64,000 bases of DNA from Niveispirillum fermenti (GCF_048066175.1 NZ_JBLTXA010000018.1:1-64000), one strand, 5' to 3'. Shown: positions 18,524 through 27,245, counted from the stretch's first letter. Program-made: numbers and translations. The notes: generated from the letters alone by a model not told the origin.

Positions 18524-18634
18524 CGAAAGGCCCGCCCCCGGAAAGACCGGAGGCGGGCCAGAATTAAAAGCATTTCCGCTGGTTTGTCGCCGACAGCCAC
18601 ACGGCCGTTGCCACCTGCCCCACCTTGTATCCTT

Positions 18635-18653
18635 TTGTCCATCAAGCGGACAA
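18635..18653. promoter_or_regulatory. Dyad TTGTCC-N7-GGACAA, candidate operator
   Basis: A perfect 6-bp inverted repeat with a 7-bp spacer, 74-92 bp upstream of the DUF3089 gene start. It shares both half-sites and spacing with 1754-1772 and 18505-18523. Confidence 0.5.
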
Positions 18654-18726
18654 TGCCACGACGAGCCGGGCAGCACTTGGCATGTAGCGGGATATGGTCG
18701 ATGCTTACCGATCCGTTGGGGAAAGC

Positions 18727-19821
18727 ATGAAACAGATCGCATCTCTGCTGATGGCCGCCATCCTGCTGTCCGGTACCAGCACGGTCGCATTGGCGACCGG
18801 GGGCACGCCACCATCCTTCGCCGATCAGACACCACCGCCGGCACCGGACTATGCCAGGCCGGAGGCATGGGCCGCGCGGGCCGGTGCCCCCGGAGCAAGC
18901 AGTATCCGCCCGCCGGGCGCGGAGGCTGCCCCGTCGGACGCAGCGGTTGATGTCTTCTATGTCCACCCCACCACTTACCGCAGCAAGGGAAGCTGGAACC
19001 AGGACATCGCCGACACGGCGACCAACGCCTGGACAGACGCCAGCGTCATCGCCCGGCAGGCTGGCGTGTTCAACGGCTGCTGCCGCATCTACGCCCCTCG
19101 CTACCGCCAGGGTTCAACCCTGTCCTTCATGGCCATGGACGGTGACGGGGGCCGCGCGTTCGATCTGGCCTATACCGACGTTGAACGCGCCTTCGACCAC
19201 TACCTGAAGCATGACAACAAGGGCCGTCCCTTCATCCTGGCCGGCCACAGCCAGGGTGCGCGCCATCTGATGGTGCTGCTGGAACGCCGCATCGACGGGA
19301 CGGAACTGGCCCGGCGCATGGTCGCGGCCTATGTGGTCGGCGTGAACCTGTCCGAAGGCGATTTCGGCAAGACATACAAGAGCCTGACCGCCTGCGACAC
19401 ACCCGCGCAAACCGGTTGTGTCGTCGGCTGGAACGCCACGCTGGCGCAAACGGATATCCCCATGGTTTCCGCCGCCGGCGAACGGCGCTATGTGGAGTGG
19501 TACGGCGACGATCCAGGCAAGCGCATCCTGTGCATCAACCCCGTCAGCTTCGACCGCGGCAAGCCGGAAACGACAGCCGACCAGGCGCTGGGCGCCGTCC
19601 CCGGCGCACCGGGCGAGGGCGCGATGCAGGCGACGCAGCCCGGTGCGGTGGCGGCCCGCTGCGTGAACGGCTTCCTGGTGGTGGAACCGGCGGCGGGGCT
19701 GGATCTGACACCCCTGCCCGGCGGCAGCATGCATTACCATGATTATGGTCTGTTCTATGCCGACATCCGGACCAATGCGCGGCTGCGGATCGATGCCTTC
19801 CTGAAGGCGGCCAGACAGTAA
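18727..19821 (+). CDS. Secreted DUF3089 alpha/beta hydrolase-like protein
   Basis: A 364-aa protein with a signal peptide (KQIASLLMAAILLSGTSTVALA). The body has VDVFYVHPTTYRSKGSWN, ARQAGVFNGCCRIYAPRYRQ, and the nucleophile elbow LAGHSQGARHLMVLL with serine in place. The C-terminal MHYHDYGLFYADIRTNA probably gives the histidine. These landmarks fit DUF3089, a family in the alpha/beta hydrolase fold without defined substrates. The ATG at 18727 has GGGGAAA just upstream. It is divergent from the TonB receptor and ends at a copy of the composite repeat. Confidence 0.82.
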   Translation: MKQIASLLMAAILLSGTSTVALATGGTPPSFADQTPPPAPDYARPEAWAARAGAPGASSIRPPGAEAAPSDAAVDVFYVHPTTYRSKGSWNQDIADTATNAWTDASVIARQAGVFNGCCRIYAPRYRQGSTLSFMAMDGDGGRAFDLAYTDVERAFDHYLKHDNKGRPFILAGHSQGARHLMVLLERRIDGTELARRMVAAYVVGVNLSEGDFGKTYKSLTACDTPAQTGCVVGWNATLAQTDIPMVSAAGERRYVEWYGDDPGKRILCINPVSFDRGKPETTADQALGAVPGAPGEGAMQATQPGAVAARCVNGFLVVEPAAGLDLTPLPGGSMHYHDYGLFYADIRTNARLRIDAFLKAARQ

Positions 19822-19975
19822 TACCAACTTGCGATGAGTAGAACTCATCGCAAGTTGGTTCGGCGGCGACCGCCGCCGCGCCGCTCGTGCGGCGTAGCCA
19901 AGCCAACGAATGTTGGCGCCGGCGATTGAGGGCAGTGATCAGAACCAATAGGTTCTGGTCACCGCAAAATAGTAT
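19821..19975. repeat. Composite palindromic repeat, copy 2 (complete)
   Basis: The first hairpin is a perfect 17-bp inverted repeat (19823-19839 with 19843-19859, core CTTGCGATGAGT) and a 3-nt loop. After a GC-rich middle of about 75 bp comes a second hairpin (19934-19946 with 19951-19963, core GATCAGAACC), then CGCAAAATAGTAT. The whole element is about 155 bp. It begins right at the stop of the DUF3089 gene. Copies lie at 1-64 (partial) and 38071-38210 (inverted). It has no coding capacity, so a non-autonomous mobile or REP-type element is possible. Confidence 0.75.
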
Positions 19976-20052
19976 AATGCCGGTTGGCGCGCAGTTGTGC
20001 CTGCTGATGTGGATGCCGGGGCCTGAAACCCGGTGACCGGTTGCGATCAGAA

Positions 20053-20084
20053 AAAGCCCCGCCAGCGACTGCCGGCGGGGCTTT
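20053..20084 (-). terminator. Rho-independent terminator of the module B TonB receptor
   Basis: Arms AAAGCCCCGCC (20053-20063) and GGCGGGGCTTT (20074-20084), a perfect 11-bp pair with a 10-nt loop. On the minus strand it is followed by TTC. It lies 27 bp past the receptor stop codon. Confidence 0.85.
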
Positions 20085-20111
20085 CCTTTGGACCGTCGCC
20101 GGCCCCTGCGA

Positions 20112-22406
20112 TCAGAACTTGCGGGTCAGCGTGCCGCGGATGCGGCGCGGCTCGCCATAATAGTACCCGTTAAACACCGACGTCAGGTACAGCTTGTCGG
20201 AGCAGTTCTTGCACTCCACGCCCAGGCGCCATGCCTCGTCATCGGACAGATAGCTGACGGACAGGTTGTAGAGCGTGTAGGACCGGGCGAACGTGTCCAA
20301 CGCCGTCGGGGTCTGGGCCGACGGGGTGCTGTTGGACGCCGTGGTCCAGAAGCCACCCGTATGGTTGGCCTCGCCGGAGAAGGTCAGCGAACCGTGCAGC
20401 GCTTCCACCGGCACCGTATAGGTGGCACCCAGGGCCAACGACCGCTTGGGCAGGCGCGACAGCTCGTCGGTCGGGTCGATGGCGTTGACATAGGCACCCG
20501 TCGGGCTGACGAAGGACTGCGCCGCCGGGTTCACCCAGGTATATTTGCCATCCTGCAGGCCCAGCGTGGCGAAGACGTCAAGACCACGCGCCGGACGCAC
20601 CGACAGCTCGAACTCCAGGCCCTTCACGCGGATGTCGCCGGCATTGTCCTGGGTGGACAGGGTGGTGCCGGGGATGGGGCCGGGTGTGGTGTAGGAAAGC
20701 TGGAGATTGTCCGTTTCGGCAATGAAGCCCGTGACATTGAAGCGGACCCGGCGATCGAACAGGTCGCTCTTCATGCCCGCCTCATAGGACCAGGCCGTTT
20801 CCGGCGACATGTCCTGGAAGGTTTCCGGCAGATAGGCGGTACGGCTGTTCCAGCCGCCCGACTTGTACCCGTTGGTCGCCGAGGCGAACAGCATGATATC
20901 CGGATCGACCTTGTAGTTCACACCGAACTTCGGCGTCACCTTGTTGGTTTCCAGCCGCGTGGCCATGCCGGCGGCCACGATGTCGGCCGTCGTCATCCCC
21001 CCATAGGAGGTCGGGCGCAGGTCCAGCTTCTTGACCTCGTTGGTGTAGCGCACGCCGGCAATGGCCGTCAGCGCATCCGTCAGGGCATAATCGAACTGGG
21101 CATAGGCGGCATAGGACGTGGTCTTGTTGCGGATGTCGCGCACGCTGGAATAGCCGGGCACGCCATTGCAGGTCATGTTGCCGTCGCCATAGAGACCGGC
21201 CGAGCAGGACAGGGAGGTGCCGAACACCTGGCCGGCCAGCGTGCTGTTATTCTCATAGAAATAATACAGGCCCGCCACGTAGCTCAGCCGGTCGCCGAAA
21301 TTGCCGGCGGCCTTGAACTCCTGGCTGAACATGTCGTACCCGCCGGCATTGGTCAGGTAGAAGGGCAGCGGCACCGTGGTGCGCGACGCCGGCAGCGAGA
21401 AGTCCAGCACGAAGCTCTGATTGATGGTGCGATAGCCCGTGATGGACTCGATCGACACATCATCCAGGCGCCATTCGATATTGGCGGTCACGGCCGTCGT
21501 GTCGTAATCGGCACGCACGCCGCGGTTGGCCAGCGCATCCGCCACCTCGTCCGACGTGCCGCCCTTCGTGGAGCCGCGCAGGATCGTCTCGCGGTTGTCA
21601 CGTGCGAAGGTGCGCAGATACAGGCCCTGGCCGTCCATATGCTCCAGCGCCACATCGACGGTCACATCGTCGTTGGGCAGGAAGCGCACGGCACCACGGG
21701 CACCCCAGTTGGTCAGCGAGTTGAGCCGCTCACCATTGGCGACATTGGTCACATAGCCCCTGTCATCGGTATAGAAGCCGGTGAACTTGGTCAGCACCTT
21801 CTCGCTGACGGGAACGTTCACGTCGCCGCGCAGCAGGATCTGATCATAGGAACCGTAGCTGGCCTGCATGAAGCCGCCAAATTCCTCGCTGGGCTTCTTC
21901 AGCTTTACCGAGATGGCGCCGCCCGTGGAATTGCGGCCGAAGGTGGTGCCCTGCGGACCACGCAGCACTTCCATCTGTTCAAGGTCGAAATAGCCGTAAT
22001 TATTCGCGTTCTGACGCGGCAGCACGACATCGTCGACATAGGTGGACACGGCCGGATCGATGGTGGCGATCTGTTCGGTGGAGCCGAGGCCGCGGATGTA
22101 GTAGGTGTTGGCGCTGGCCACACCGGTATTGTTGGAACCATAAAGGTTCGGCACGGAGCGGACGAGATCCAGCGTGGAACTGATCTGACGGGTCTCCAGG
22201 TCGGCCGCCGTGAAGGCCGACACCGCCAGCGGCACGTCCTGCAGGCTCGCGGCGCGGCGGGTTGCCGTCACCACGATCTCTTCAAGCTGCAAACCGTCGC
22301 TCTGGGCCTGGGCCAGGGACGGAATGGCCAGCGCCAGCAGGGACAGCGATGCCCCCAGCTTCAACGCCGATTTCTTGCGCACGGAATTCGGGTTCGTAAA
22401 GGTCAT
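20112..22406 (-). CDS. TonB-dependent receptor (module B)
   Basis: A 764-aa outer-membrane receptor. It has a signal peptide (SALKLGASLSLLALAIPSLAQAQ), then LEEIVVTATRRAASLQDVPLAVSAFTAADLETRQI, and plug text VLRGPQGTTFGRNSTGGAISVKLKKPSEEF. The barrel ends GEPRRIRGTLTRKF. I placed the start at 22406 because AGGAGG lies 8 bp upstream; longer in-frame starts cross the operator region. It is transcribed alone and ends at a strong terminator. A TTGATATA-N4-TATACCAA dyad lies 66-85 bp upstream. It is probably the substrate receptor for module B. Confidence 0.93.
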   Translation of the reverse strand: MTFTNPNSVRKKSALKLGASLSLLALAIPSLAQAQSDGLQLEEIVVTATRRAASLQDVPLAVSAFTAADLETRQISSTLDLVRSVPNLYGSNNTGVASANTYYIRGLGSTEQIATIDPAVSTYVDDVVLPRQNANNYGYFDLEQMEVLRGPQGTTFGRNSTGGAISVKLKKPSEEFGGFMQASYGSYDQILLRGDVNVPVSEKVLTKFTGFYTDDRGYVTNVANGERLNSLTNWGARGAVRFLPNDDVTVDVALEHMDGQGLYLRTFARDNRETILRGSTKGGTSDEVADALANRGVRADYDTTAVTANIEWRLDDVSIESITGYRTINQSFVLDFSLPASRTTVPLPFYLTNAGGYDMFSQEFKAAGNFGDRLSYVAGLYYFYENNSTLAGQVFGTSLSCSAGLYGDGNMTCNGVPGYSSVRDIRNKTTSYAAYAQFDYALTDALTAIAGVRYTNEVKKLDLRPTSYGGMTTADIVAAGMATRLETNKVTPKFGVNYKVDPDIMLFASATNGYKSGGWNSRTAYLPETFQDMSPETAWSYEAGMKSDLFDRRVRFNVTGFIAETDNLQLSYTTPGPIPGTTLSTQDNAGDIRVKGLEFELSVRPARGLDVFATLGLQDGKYTWVNPAAQSFVSPTGAYVNAIDPTDELSRLPKRSLALGATYTVPVEALHGSLTFSGEANHTGGFWTTASNSTPSAQTPTALDTFARSYTLYNLSVSYLSDDEAWRLGVECKNCSDKLYLTSVFNGYYYGEPRRIRGTLTRKF

Positions 22407-22471
22407 GTCGCCAGCCTCCTGTTTGGGGTCCTTCAGCGGGAGGTTCATGCCGCCCGTCTCTTTGGAACACA

Positions 22472-22491
22472 TTGATATAACAATATACCAA
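22472..22491. promoter_or_regulatory. Module B operator-like dyad, site 1
   Basis: TTGATATA, spacer ACAA, TATACCAA: 8-4-8 with seven of eight positions paired. It lies upstream of the TonB receptor. It belongs to a set of six such sites in module B (see the other sites). Confidence 0.6.
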
Positions 22492-22555
22492 AAGGAAGGG
22501 CTTTTTTGATTAAGTCCGGACATATTTTTTCGGATACGGACTTAATTCTTTATTT

Positions 22556-23371
22556 TCAATATGTTGGCCGCGCGGCATGGGGCCGCCCCCAGGCTGCCGG
22601 CGCCCCTTCCGGCAACACCGGATCGAAGGCGGGGCGGTACTGGACGGGATGCCGCGCCTCGCTCCATTGTGTGCTGATTTTGTTGGCACCGGGGCTGCGC
22701 ATCAGCATAAGGAAGCCGAATTCCGACACGTGCAGCCCATGCCAGATACCCGGCGGACGGTAGAAATAGGCGCCGTCACGCATGACACCCTGCGGTGATT
22801 TCATCTCGCCCTGGATCAGGAACATCTCCTCCCCATGGGGGTGGCGTTCCAGCGGCAGGTCGGGCGTGGAAGGAAACCCGTGCGGCAGGCCTGCCAGCAG
22901 GAAGGTGCGCCCGCTGTCACCCGGCCCCAGCCGCAGCACCTTGCGGGCATTGTGCATATGGCGCAGTTGCGGATCGTAAGTCGATACGTCCCAGGGCAGA
23001 GCCAGGCAATCCAACAGGATGGCGGGATCATCCTGGCCGGCGGGCACCGGCCGCGCCTCGCCGATCTCCAGCACAAGGGCGCCCGCGCTGGTCTGCCAGG
23101 TCAGGGCCGGGGTGCCCGCGGGCCGGTAGCCATAGGCATGCGCACCTAACACACGCCCGTCGATGGCGATCTCCCCGTCCAGAACATAAAATTCCAGCGA
23201 CAGGCCGGCACGGGGCTGTGGCGCGCGGCCGCTACCGGCCGGATAGCGGCGCAGGACGGTGCCGTCGCCATTGTCCGGATCGATATTCAGCCGTTTCACG
23301 GCCGTGCCGTCGCCCGCGTCCTGCCACTCGACCGACTGCGACTGCACGAATTCCACGTGCGGGCGGGCCAT
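22556..23371 (-). CDS. Double-cupin protein
   Basis: A 271-aa protein with two cupin-like halves. The first has RAGLSLEFYVLDGEIAIDGRVLGAHAYGYRPAG. The second has LPLERHPHGEEMFLIQGEMKSPQGVMRDGAYFYRPPGIWHGLHVSE, containing the classic metal ligands H-x-H...E...H. The ATG overlaps the stop of the VOC gene by one base, so the two are coupled. Cupins of this form are often metal-dependent dioxygenases or isomerases, but some only bind ligand. Only the second half has full metal ligands. Confidence 0.75.
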   Translation of the reverse strand: MARPHVEFVQSQSVEWQDAGDGTAVKRLNIDPDNGDGTVLRRYPAGSGRAPQPRAGLSLEFYVLDGEIAIDGRVLGAHAYGYRPAGTPALTWQTSAGALVLEIGEARPVPAGQDDPAILLDCLALPWDVSTYDPQLRHMHNARKVLRLGPGDSGRTFLLAGLPHGFPSTPDLPLERHPHGEEMFLIQGEMKSPQGVMRDGAYFYRPPGIWHGLHVSEFGFLMLMRSPGANKISTQWSEARHPVQYRPAFDPVLPEGAPAAWGRPHAARPTY

Positions 23372-23868
23372 CAGACCGCCACCGGCTGCGTGCGGTCCTG
23401 TTCGGCCGGGTCGCGTTCGACCAGGTTGATCAGGAACCCGTCAGGATCACGCAGACAAACCTCCATCTGCTGGCGATGCGGCATATTGAACAGGGTGGCA
23501 TCGGGCGCCCAGCTTGCACCGGCGGCACGGCAGGCCTCGATGGCCGGGGTGATGGGCTTGGCATAGATCACCAGCGCCACCTCGCCGATGCGCGGCGGAC
23601 CATCGGACAGGGGCAGCGCCTCGGGCACGGGGTCCGTCACCTCGAACAGGCCCACCATGCCGAAATTCGGGCCACCGGCCCGCTTCAGGATGCAGCAACG
23701 CACCTTGCTGGTCGGCGGAATGGCCAAGACGACGGCCGATGACGGGCCATCCAGCGGCCCTTCGAAGTAAACGGCATCGAAGCCCAGGGCGCGATAGAAC
23801 CGGACCGACCGGTCCAGGTCGCGCACGAACAGGGCGGCACGGATAAGCGCGGACAATTGGTGGGCCAC
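23371..23868 (-). CDS. VOC (glyoxalase/bleomycin-resistance) superfamily protein
   Basis: A 165-aa protein with one VOC module pair: ALIRAALFVRDLDRSVRFYRALGFDAVYFEG at the start and QMEVCLRDPDGFLINLVERD at the end, where the glutamate is the usual metal ligand. I chose the GTG at 23868, which has AGGAGG 6 bp upstream; the in-frame ATGs further up lack a ribosome site and cross the operator. It is first in a two-gene unit with the cupin. Members include extradiol dioxygenases, isomerases and lyases. Confidence 0.8.
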   Translation of the reverse strand: MAHQLSALIRAALFVRDLDRSVRFYRALGFDAVYFEGPLDGPSSAVVLAIPPTSKVRCCILKRAGGPNFGMVGLFEVTDPVPEALPLSDGPPRIGEVALVIYAKPITPAIEACRAAGASWAPDATLFNMPHRQQMEVCLRDPDGFLINLVERDPAEQDRTQPVAV

Positions 23869-23913
23869 CGAACCCCTCCTTTTCTCATGGAACGGGGAAG
23901 GACAAAGCCACGC

Positions 23914-23933
23914 CTGCATATTTTCGTATGCAA
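23914..23933. promoter_or_regulatory. Module B operator-like dyad, site 2 (variant)
   Basis: CTGCATAT, spacer TTTC, GTATGCAA, 46-65 bp upstream of the VOC-cupin unit. It keeps the 8-4-8 spacing, but the half-site differs (TTGCATAC rather than TTGATATA), so it is the weakest member. Confidence 0.4.
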
Positions 23934-24003
23934 GCCATCGCATATCGCCGCGATCCCCGCAAGTGGGCAAGCGGTCGCTTCGATGAGGCTATTCCCCTGT
24001 CCA

Positions 24004-24023
24004 TTGATATGTGTTTAGATCAT
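24004..24023. promoter_or_regulatory. Module B operator-like dyad, site 3
   Basis: TTGATATG, spacer TGTT, TAGATCAT, ending 25 bp upstream of the divergent hydrolase-like gene at 24049. Confidence 0.5.
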
Positions 24024-24048
24024 TTCAGAGAGTGCGCCCGCTTGCAAC

Positions 24049-25671
24049 ATGCAATCTGCCCCCCCCGCGCGCCGATCCCCCGCCCTTGCCGCCGGAGTAT
24101 TCCGCTTGTCCGCACCCATCGCGCAAACCCGCCATTTTGTGGAAATCGACGGGCGTGTCGTCCATTACCGCCGCTGGGGCCAGGGGCCGGCCATCCTGGC
24201 GCTGCACGGATCGCCGCAGGCGTCGCGTACCCTGGTGCCGTTCGCAGAAGAAATGGCAGCCCGTGGCTTCTGCGTCATCGCGCCCGATACGCCGGGCAAC
24301 GGGCTGTCCACACCGCTGTCCGCGCCATTGCCGGACAGTGCCGCCTATGCCGCCGCCCTGGCCGGTTTCGCTGATGCGCTGGGCTTGGGCCGAATCGGGC
24401 TTTACGGGTTCCACACCGGCGCCACCATCGCCTGTGCCTTCGCCGCCCTGTTCCCCGACCGGGTTTCCGGCGTGCTGTTCGACGGGCTGCCCTGCTGGAC
24501 GGCAGAGGAACGGGCAGATTGCCTGGCCCATTATCTGCCGCCGCTGCTGCCCGCCTGGGACGGCACGCATATGTGCTGGGTCTGGTCGCGCATGGAAGAA
24601 CAGGTGATCTTCTTCCCCTGGCACCGGGCCCTGCCCTCTGCCCGCATGGATTCCGACCTGTCCACACCGGCCCATCTGCACGCCAATGCCATGGACCTGC
24701 TGGAAGCCGGGGACGCCTATCGCAACACCTATCGCGCTGCCTTCACCTTCCGGCCGGACCATTGGCTGCCGCAGGTCACGGCGGATCATCTGATCCTGGT
24801 GACACGATCGGATGTGCTGCTGGACCATCTTTCGCGGCCCGGACTGGCCGGGGTGCCGGCCCGCACCGTGCCCGACGCCGCAGCCTTGCGCTTGGCCGCC
24901 GTGGATTGGCTGGCAGAGCGGCCGGGAGACAACGCACCCGCTGCACCGCCGGCCACCATCCGCGGGTTCCTGGACACGACCAGCGGCCCGCTGGCCTGGC
25001 GGGGCCGGCTGACGGGGAGCGGCCGGCCCCTGGTGCTGCTGCACAGGGCCGGCGGCCATGGCGGCGATTTCGATGCGGCCATCGCGCAGGCGGGCGGACC
25101 GGTCATTGCCTTCGACCTGCCCGGCCACGGGGAAAGCACGGGCCACCCCATGCCGGACAGTCTGGCCGGGCTGGCCACACGGCTGGCCGAGGGCATCCGC
25201 GCGGCCGGGTTCAACCGGCCGCTGGTGGCAGGGCGCGGTATCGGCGGGCTTCTGGCCCTGCATCTGGCAGCGGACGGTGTGGCAGACAGGGCCGTAACCC
25301 TGGGTGACGATCCCCTGCCCGATCCCGCGCAGGCGGCCCCCTCACTGGCCCCGGAATGGGATGGGGCGCATCTGGTCCGGGCGTTCCGCATCGCACGGCG
25401 CGAACGGCTGTTCCGGCCCTGGCATGATGGCAGGCAGGCCCATGCCATCCGCCCCCCGGCCGACCTGGAACCGGCGGACATCCAGCGCCGCGCGCTTTGC
25501 CTGCTGAAGGCCGGGCCGCACTGGACACAGGCCGTGGCGCTGGAAGCCGCGGCCGATGTCATGGCCCTGCGATCGCGCGTGGGGGAGCGGCACCGGCATC
25601 TGGCCGACGCCGTGCTGGATGGCGGCGGCACTGTTCCCGGCTGGCTGCCCGGGCTTCTGGCACTACGCTGA
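24049..25671 (+). CDS. Double-domain alpha/beta hydrolase-like protein, His at the nucleophile elbow
   Basis: A 540-aa fusion of two alpha/beta-hydrolase-fold domains (about 20-270 and 290-535). The first has LHGSPQASR, APDTPGNGLSTPL and the elbow YGFHTGA (His122 where serine is expected). The second has LLHRAGGHGG, FDLPGHGEST and the elbow VAGRGIGGLLAL, with glycine at the nucleophile place. Neither domain therefore has the normal catalytic serine. Related enzymes with HTG at the elbow exist but are poorly characterised. It could act by a different mechanism or bind substrate only. A paralogue lies at 29771-31450. It is preceded by dyad site 3. Confidence 0.78.
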   Translation: MQSAPPARRSPALAAGVFRLSAPIAQTRHFVEIDGRVVHYRRWGQGPAILALHGSPQASRTLVPFAEEMAARGFCVIAPDTPGNGLSTPLSAPLPDSAAYAAALAGFADALGLGRIGLYGFHTGATIACAFAALFPDRVSGVLFDGLPCWTAEERADCLAHYLPPLLPAWDGTHMCWVWSRMEEQVIFFPWHRALPSARMDSDLSTPAHLHANAMDLLEAGDAYRNTYRAAFTFRPDHWLPQVTADHLILVTRSDVLLDHLSRPGLAGVPARTVPDAAALRLAAVDWLAERPGDNAPAAPPATIRGFLDTTSGPLAWRGRLTGSGRPLVLLHRAGGHGGDFDAAIAQAGGPVIAFDLPGHGESTGHPMPDSLAGLATRLAEGIRAAGFNRPLVAGRGIGGLLALHLAADGVADRAVTLGDDPLPDPAQAAPSLAPEWDGAHLVRAFRIARRERLFRPWHDGRQAHAIRPPADLEPADIQRRALCLLKAGPHWTQAVALEAAADVMALRSRVGERHRHLADAVLDGGGTVPGWLPGLLALR

Positions 25672-25711
25672 GAGGAGGCGCTGAGATTTGGGGGTTCCAC
25701 AACTTAGCTTA

Positions 25712-25731
25712 ATGATATATTTCTAGGTCAA
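25712..25731. promoter_or_regulatory. Module B operator-like dyad, site 4
   Basis: ATGATATA, spacer TTTC, TAGGTCAA, in the 76-bp gap before the membrane-protein gene at 25748. It implies a separate promoter there rather than simple readthrough from the hydrolase gene. Confidence 0.5.
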
Positions 25732-25747
25732 TAATAAGGGAGCTTCC

Positions 25748-26404
25748 ATGGCCGAGACACTGTTCACCCTGCTGCATCTGCTGATCCTGGTCTATTGGCT
25801 GGGCGGCGATCTGGGTGCCTTCTATTCCTCCTCCATCCTCACCGATGCCAAGGCAACACCGCCCCAGCGGGCGACGGCGCTGCGCATCCTGATGGCGGTC
25901 GACATGGCGCCGCGCACGGCGCTGATCCTGGCCCTGCCCACGGGTTTGACGCTGGGTGTGGTCAAGGGCTGGCTGCCCGACCTGGGCCTGCCGGCACTGC
26001 TGGCCGTCTGGGCCGTGGGGCTGGTCTGGCTCGCCCTGGCCTGGGCCGTCCACATGAACCATGGCAAGCAGCCCTGGCAGCGCCAGGCGGATCTGGTGAT
26101 CCGCTGGGCCGCCCTGCTGGGCTGTGCCGGCTTTGGCCTGGCCGGCATGGCCGGCCTGTTGTTCCTGCCGCATTTCATCGCCGCCAAGCTGCTGATCCTG
26201 GCCACCGCGATTTCGCTGGGCCTGCTGATCCGGCTGCTGCTGCGGCCCCTGATGGCACCGTTCGGCCAGATGATGGCCGGCGGTGCCACGCCGGAGACCG
26301 ATGCCGCCATCAAGGGCGTCCTGGCGCGCACACGCCCCGTCGTGATGCTGCTGTGGCTGCTGCTGCTGATGGCGGCCCTGCTCGGTCTTGGCACCCCGAC
26401 CTGA
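25748..26404 (+). CDS. Small integral membrane protein with CopD/DUF2269-like look
   Basis: A 218-aa protein with about six hydrophobic segments. It starts TLFTLLHLLILVYWLGGDLGAFYSSS. The H-x-x-x-L-x-Y-W-L-G signature near residue 14 recurs in the protein at 27246-27905, so the two are paralogues. Histidines in helices could bind haem, as in some CopD-like or cytochrome b-like proteins, but this is inference. It is first in a unit with the next gene. Given the nearby FAD oxidase, it may accept electrons or transport a cofactor. Confidence 0.7.
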   Translation: MAETLFTLLHLLILVYWLGGDLGAFYSSSILTDAKATPPQRATALRILMAVDMAPRTALILALPTGLTLGVVKGWLPDLGLPALLAVWAVGLVWLALAWAVHMNHGKQPWQRQADLVIRWAALLGCAGFGLAGMAGLLFLPHFIAAKLLILATAISLGLLIRLLLRPLMAPFGQMMAGGATPETDAAIKGVLARTRPVVMLLWLLLLMAALLGLGTPT

Positions 26405-26433
26405 CCTTTCCCAACCAACAGGAGTTTACAGGC

Positions 26434-27156
26434 ATGCAGCACCGCACCATCCGCGGCCATATCCGCTACACCTCGCGCAAGCCGGACCGTGTTGGCCAGG
26501 AACGGGGCCGTGAATATTTCACCATGACCCGCCACACCGACGGCAAGCTGACCATCCGCGCCCAGTGCGAGATCGAGGAGCCGGCGCCCACCGTGCTGCG
26601 CGACGTGATCTATTCGCTGGACGAGAATGACCGGCCGATGGATTGCCATGTGCGGCTGACCATCGGCGACAAGTTCATGGGCACCGGCTGGTTCCGGATG
26701 AGCCCGGGCCTGATCGAATGCGAAAGCTTCGGCCCCACCATCGGCCGCGTGTCGCAGAAGGTCGAGGTGGATGGTCACTATGACGGGTTCGGCACGCATC
26801 CCATCATCGGCGATGCCTACATGACCCGCTGCATGGACCTGTCGCGCGGGCCGCACAAGCGGGAGATCCGCGCCTTCCTGCCGTCGCCGGACCATCGCGG
26901 CGCCACCCCGCCGCTGATCGCCGAAAGCCGGCTCTACCTTGAATATGTCGGGGACGAGACGGTGACGGTGGAAGCAGGCACCTTCGAATGCCGGCATTTC
27001 CGCTTTTCCGACGAGGATGGCGGCATGGTCACGGCCCATGGCGCCCACCCTGTGTATGAGGTGTGGGTGACCAAGGACGAGGACAGCATCTTCGTCAAGG
27101 GCGGCGTCGCCGGTTACATGATGACCTGGTACGAGTTGGTCAGCCTGGAGCGCTGA
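26434..27156 (+). CDS. Conserved soluble beta-rich protein of unknown function
   Basis: A 240-aa protein without signal or membrane segments. It is rich in alternating beta-type sequence (HIRYTSRKPDRVGQERGREYFTMTRHTDGKLTIRAQCEIEE; VTVEAGTFECRHFRFSDEDGG; YEVWVTKDEDSIFVKGGVAGYMMTWYELVSLE). The C-terminal VEAGTFECRHF...YEVWVTKD pattern resembles DUF3108-like lipocalin-type folds. AGGAG lies upstream of the chosen ATG. It sits between two paralogous membrane-protein genes and ends at a terminator. Function unknown. Confidence 0.7.
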   Translation: MQHRTIRGHIRYTSRKPDRVGQERGREYFTMTRHTDGKLTIRAQCEIEEPAPTVLRDVIYSLDENDRPMDCHVRLTIGDKFMGTGWFRMSPGLIECESFGPTIGRVSQKVEVDGHYDGFGTHPIIGDAYMTRCMDLSRGPHKREIRAFLPSPDHRGATPPLIAESRLYLEYVGDETVTVEAGTFECRHFRFSDEDGGMVTAHGAHPVYEVWVTKDEDSIFVKGGVAGYMMTWYELVSLER

Positions 27157-27179
27157 TCGTAAGCGACAGGAAGAAGATG

Positions 27180-27208
27180 GGGGTCCGGGAATAACCGGGC
27201 CCCTTTTT
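27180..27208 (+). terminator. Rho-independent terminator
   Basis: Arms GGGGTCCGG (27180-27188) and CCGGGCCCC (27195-27203) pair over 9 bp with one mismatch, followed by TTTTT. It lies 23 bp after the stop of the preceding gene. Confidence 0.85.
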
Positions 27209-27245
27209 CAATTCCGCCCGGTGCATAGGAGGAGGGGGAATATCC

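Larger units (their letters stand above)
18300..18726. promoter_or_regulatory. Divergent intergenic region, receptor and DUF3089 gene
   Basis: A 427-bp noncoding stretch between divergent genes. It holds a hairpin (GGCCCGCC at 18529-18536 with GGCGGGCC at 18552-18559) followed on the minus strand by GGGCCTTTCGTT, and the two dyads listed separately. I see no riboswitch signature. The open frames here look like chance frames in GC-rich DNA. Confidence 0.5.

Noticed and set aside
18300..18726. Cobalamin riboswitch before the TonB receptor
   Set aside because: The conserved B12-box sequence and associated stems were not found on either strand. The same holds before the receptor at 20112.
18464..18966. 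Minus-strand frames in the receptor/DUF3089 divergent region
   Set aside because: They overlap the real DUF3089 start and both dyads, with unlikely composition.
20088..22475. Plus-strand frame of about 795 codons opposite the module B TonB receptor
   Set aside because: Antisense to a clear receptor; composition is typical of shadow frames and it has no ribosome site.
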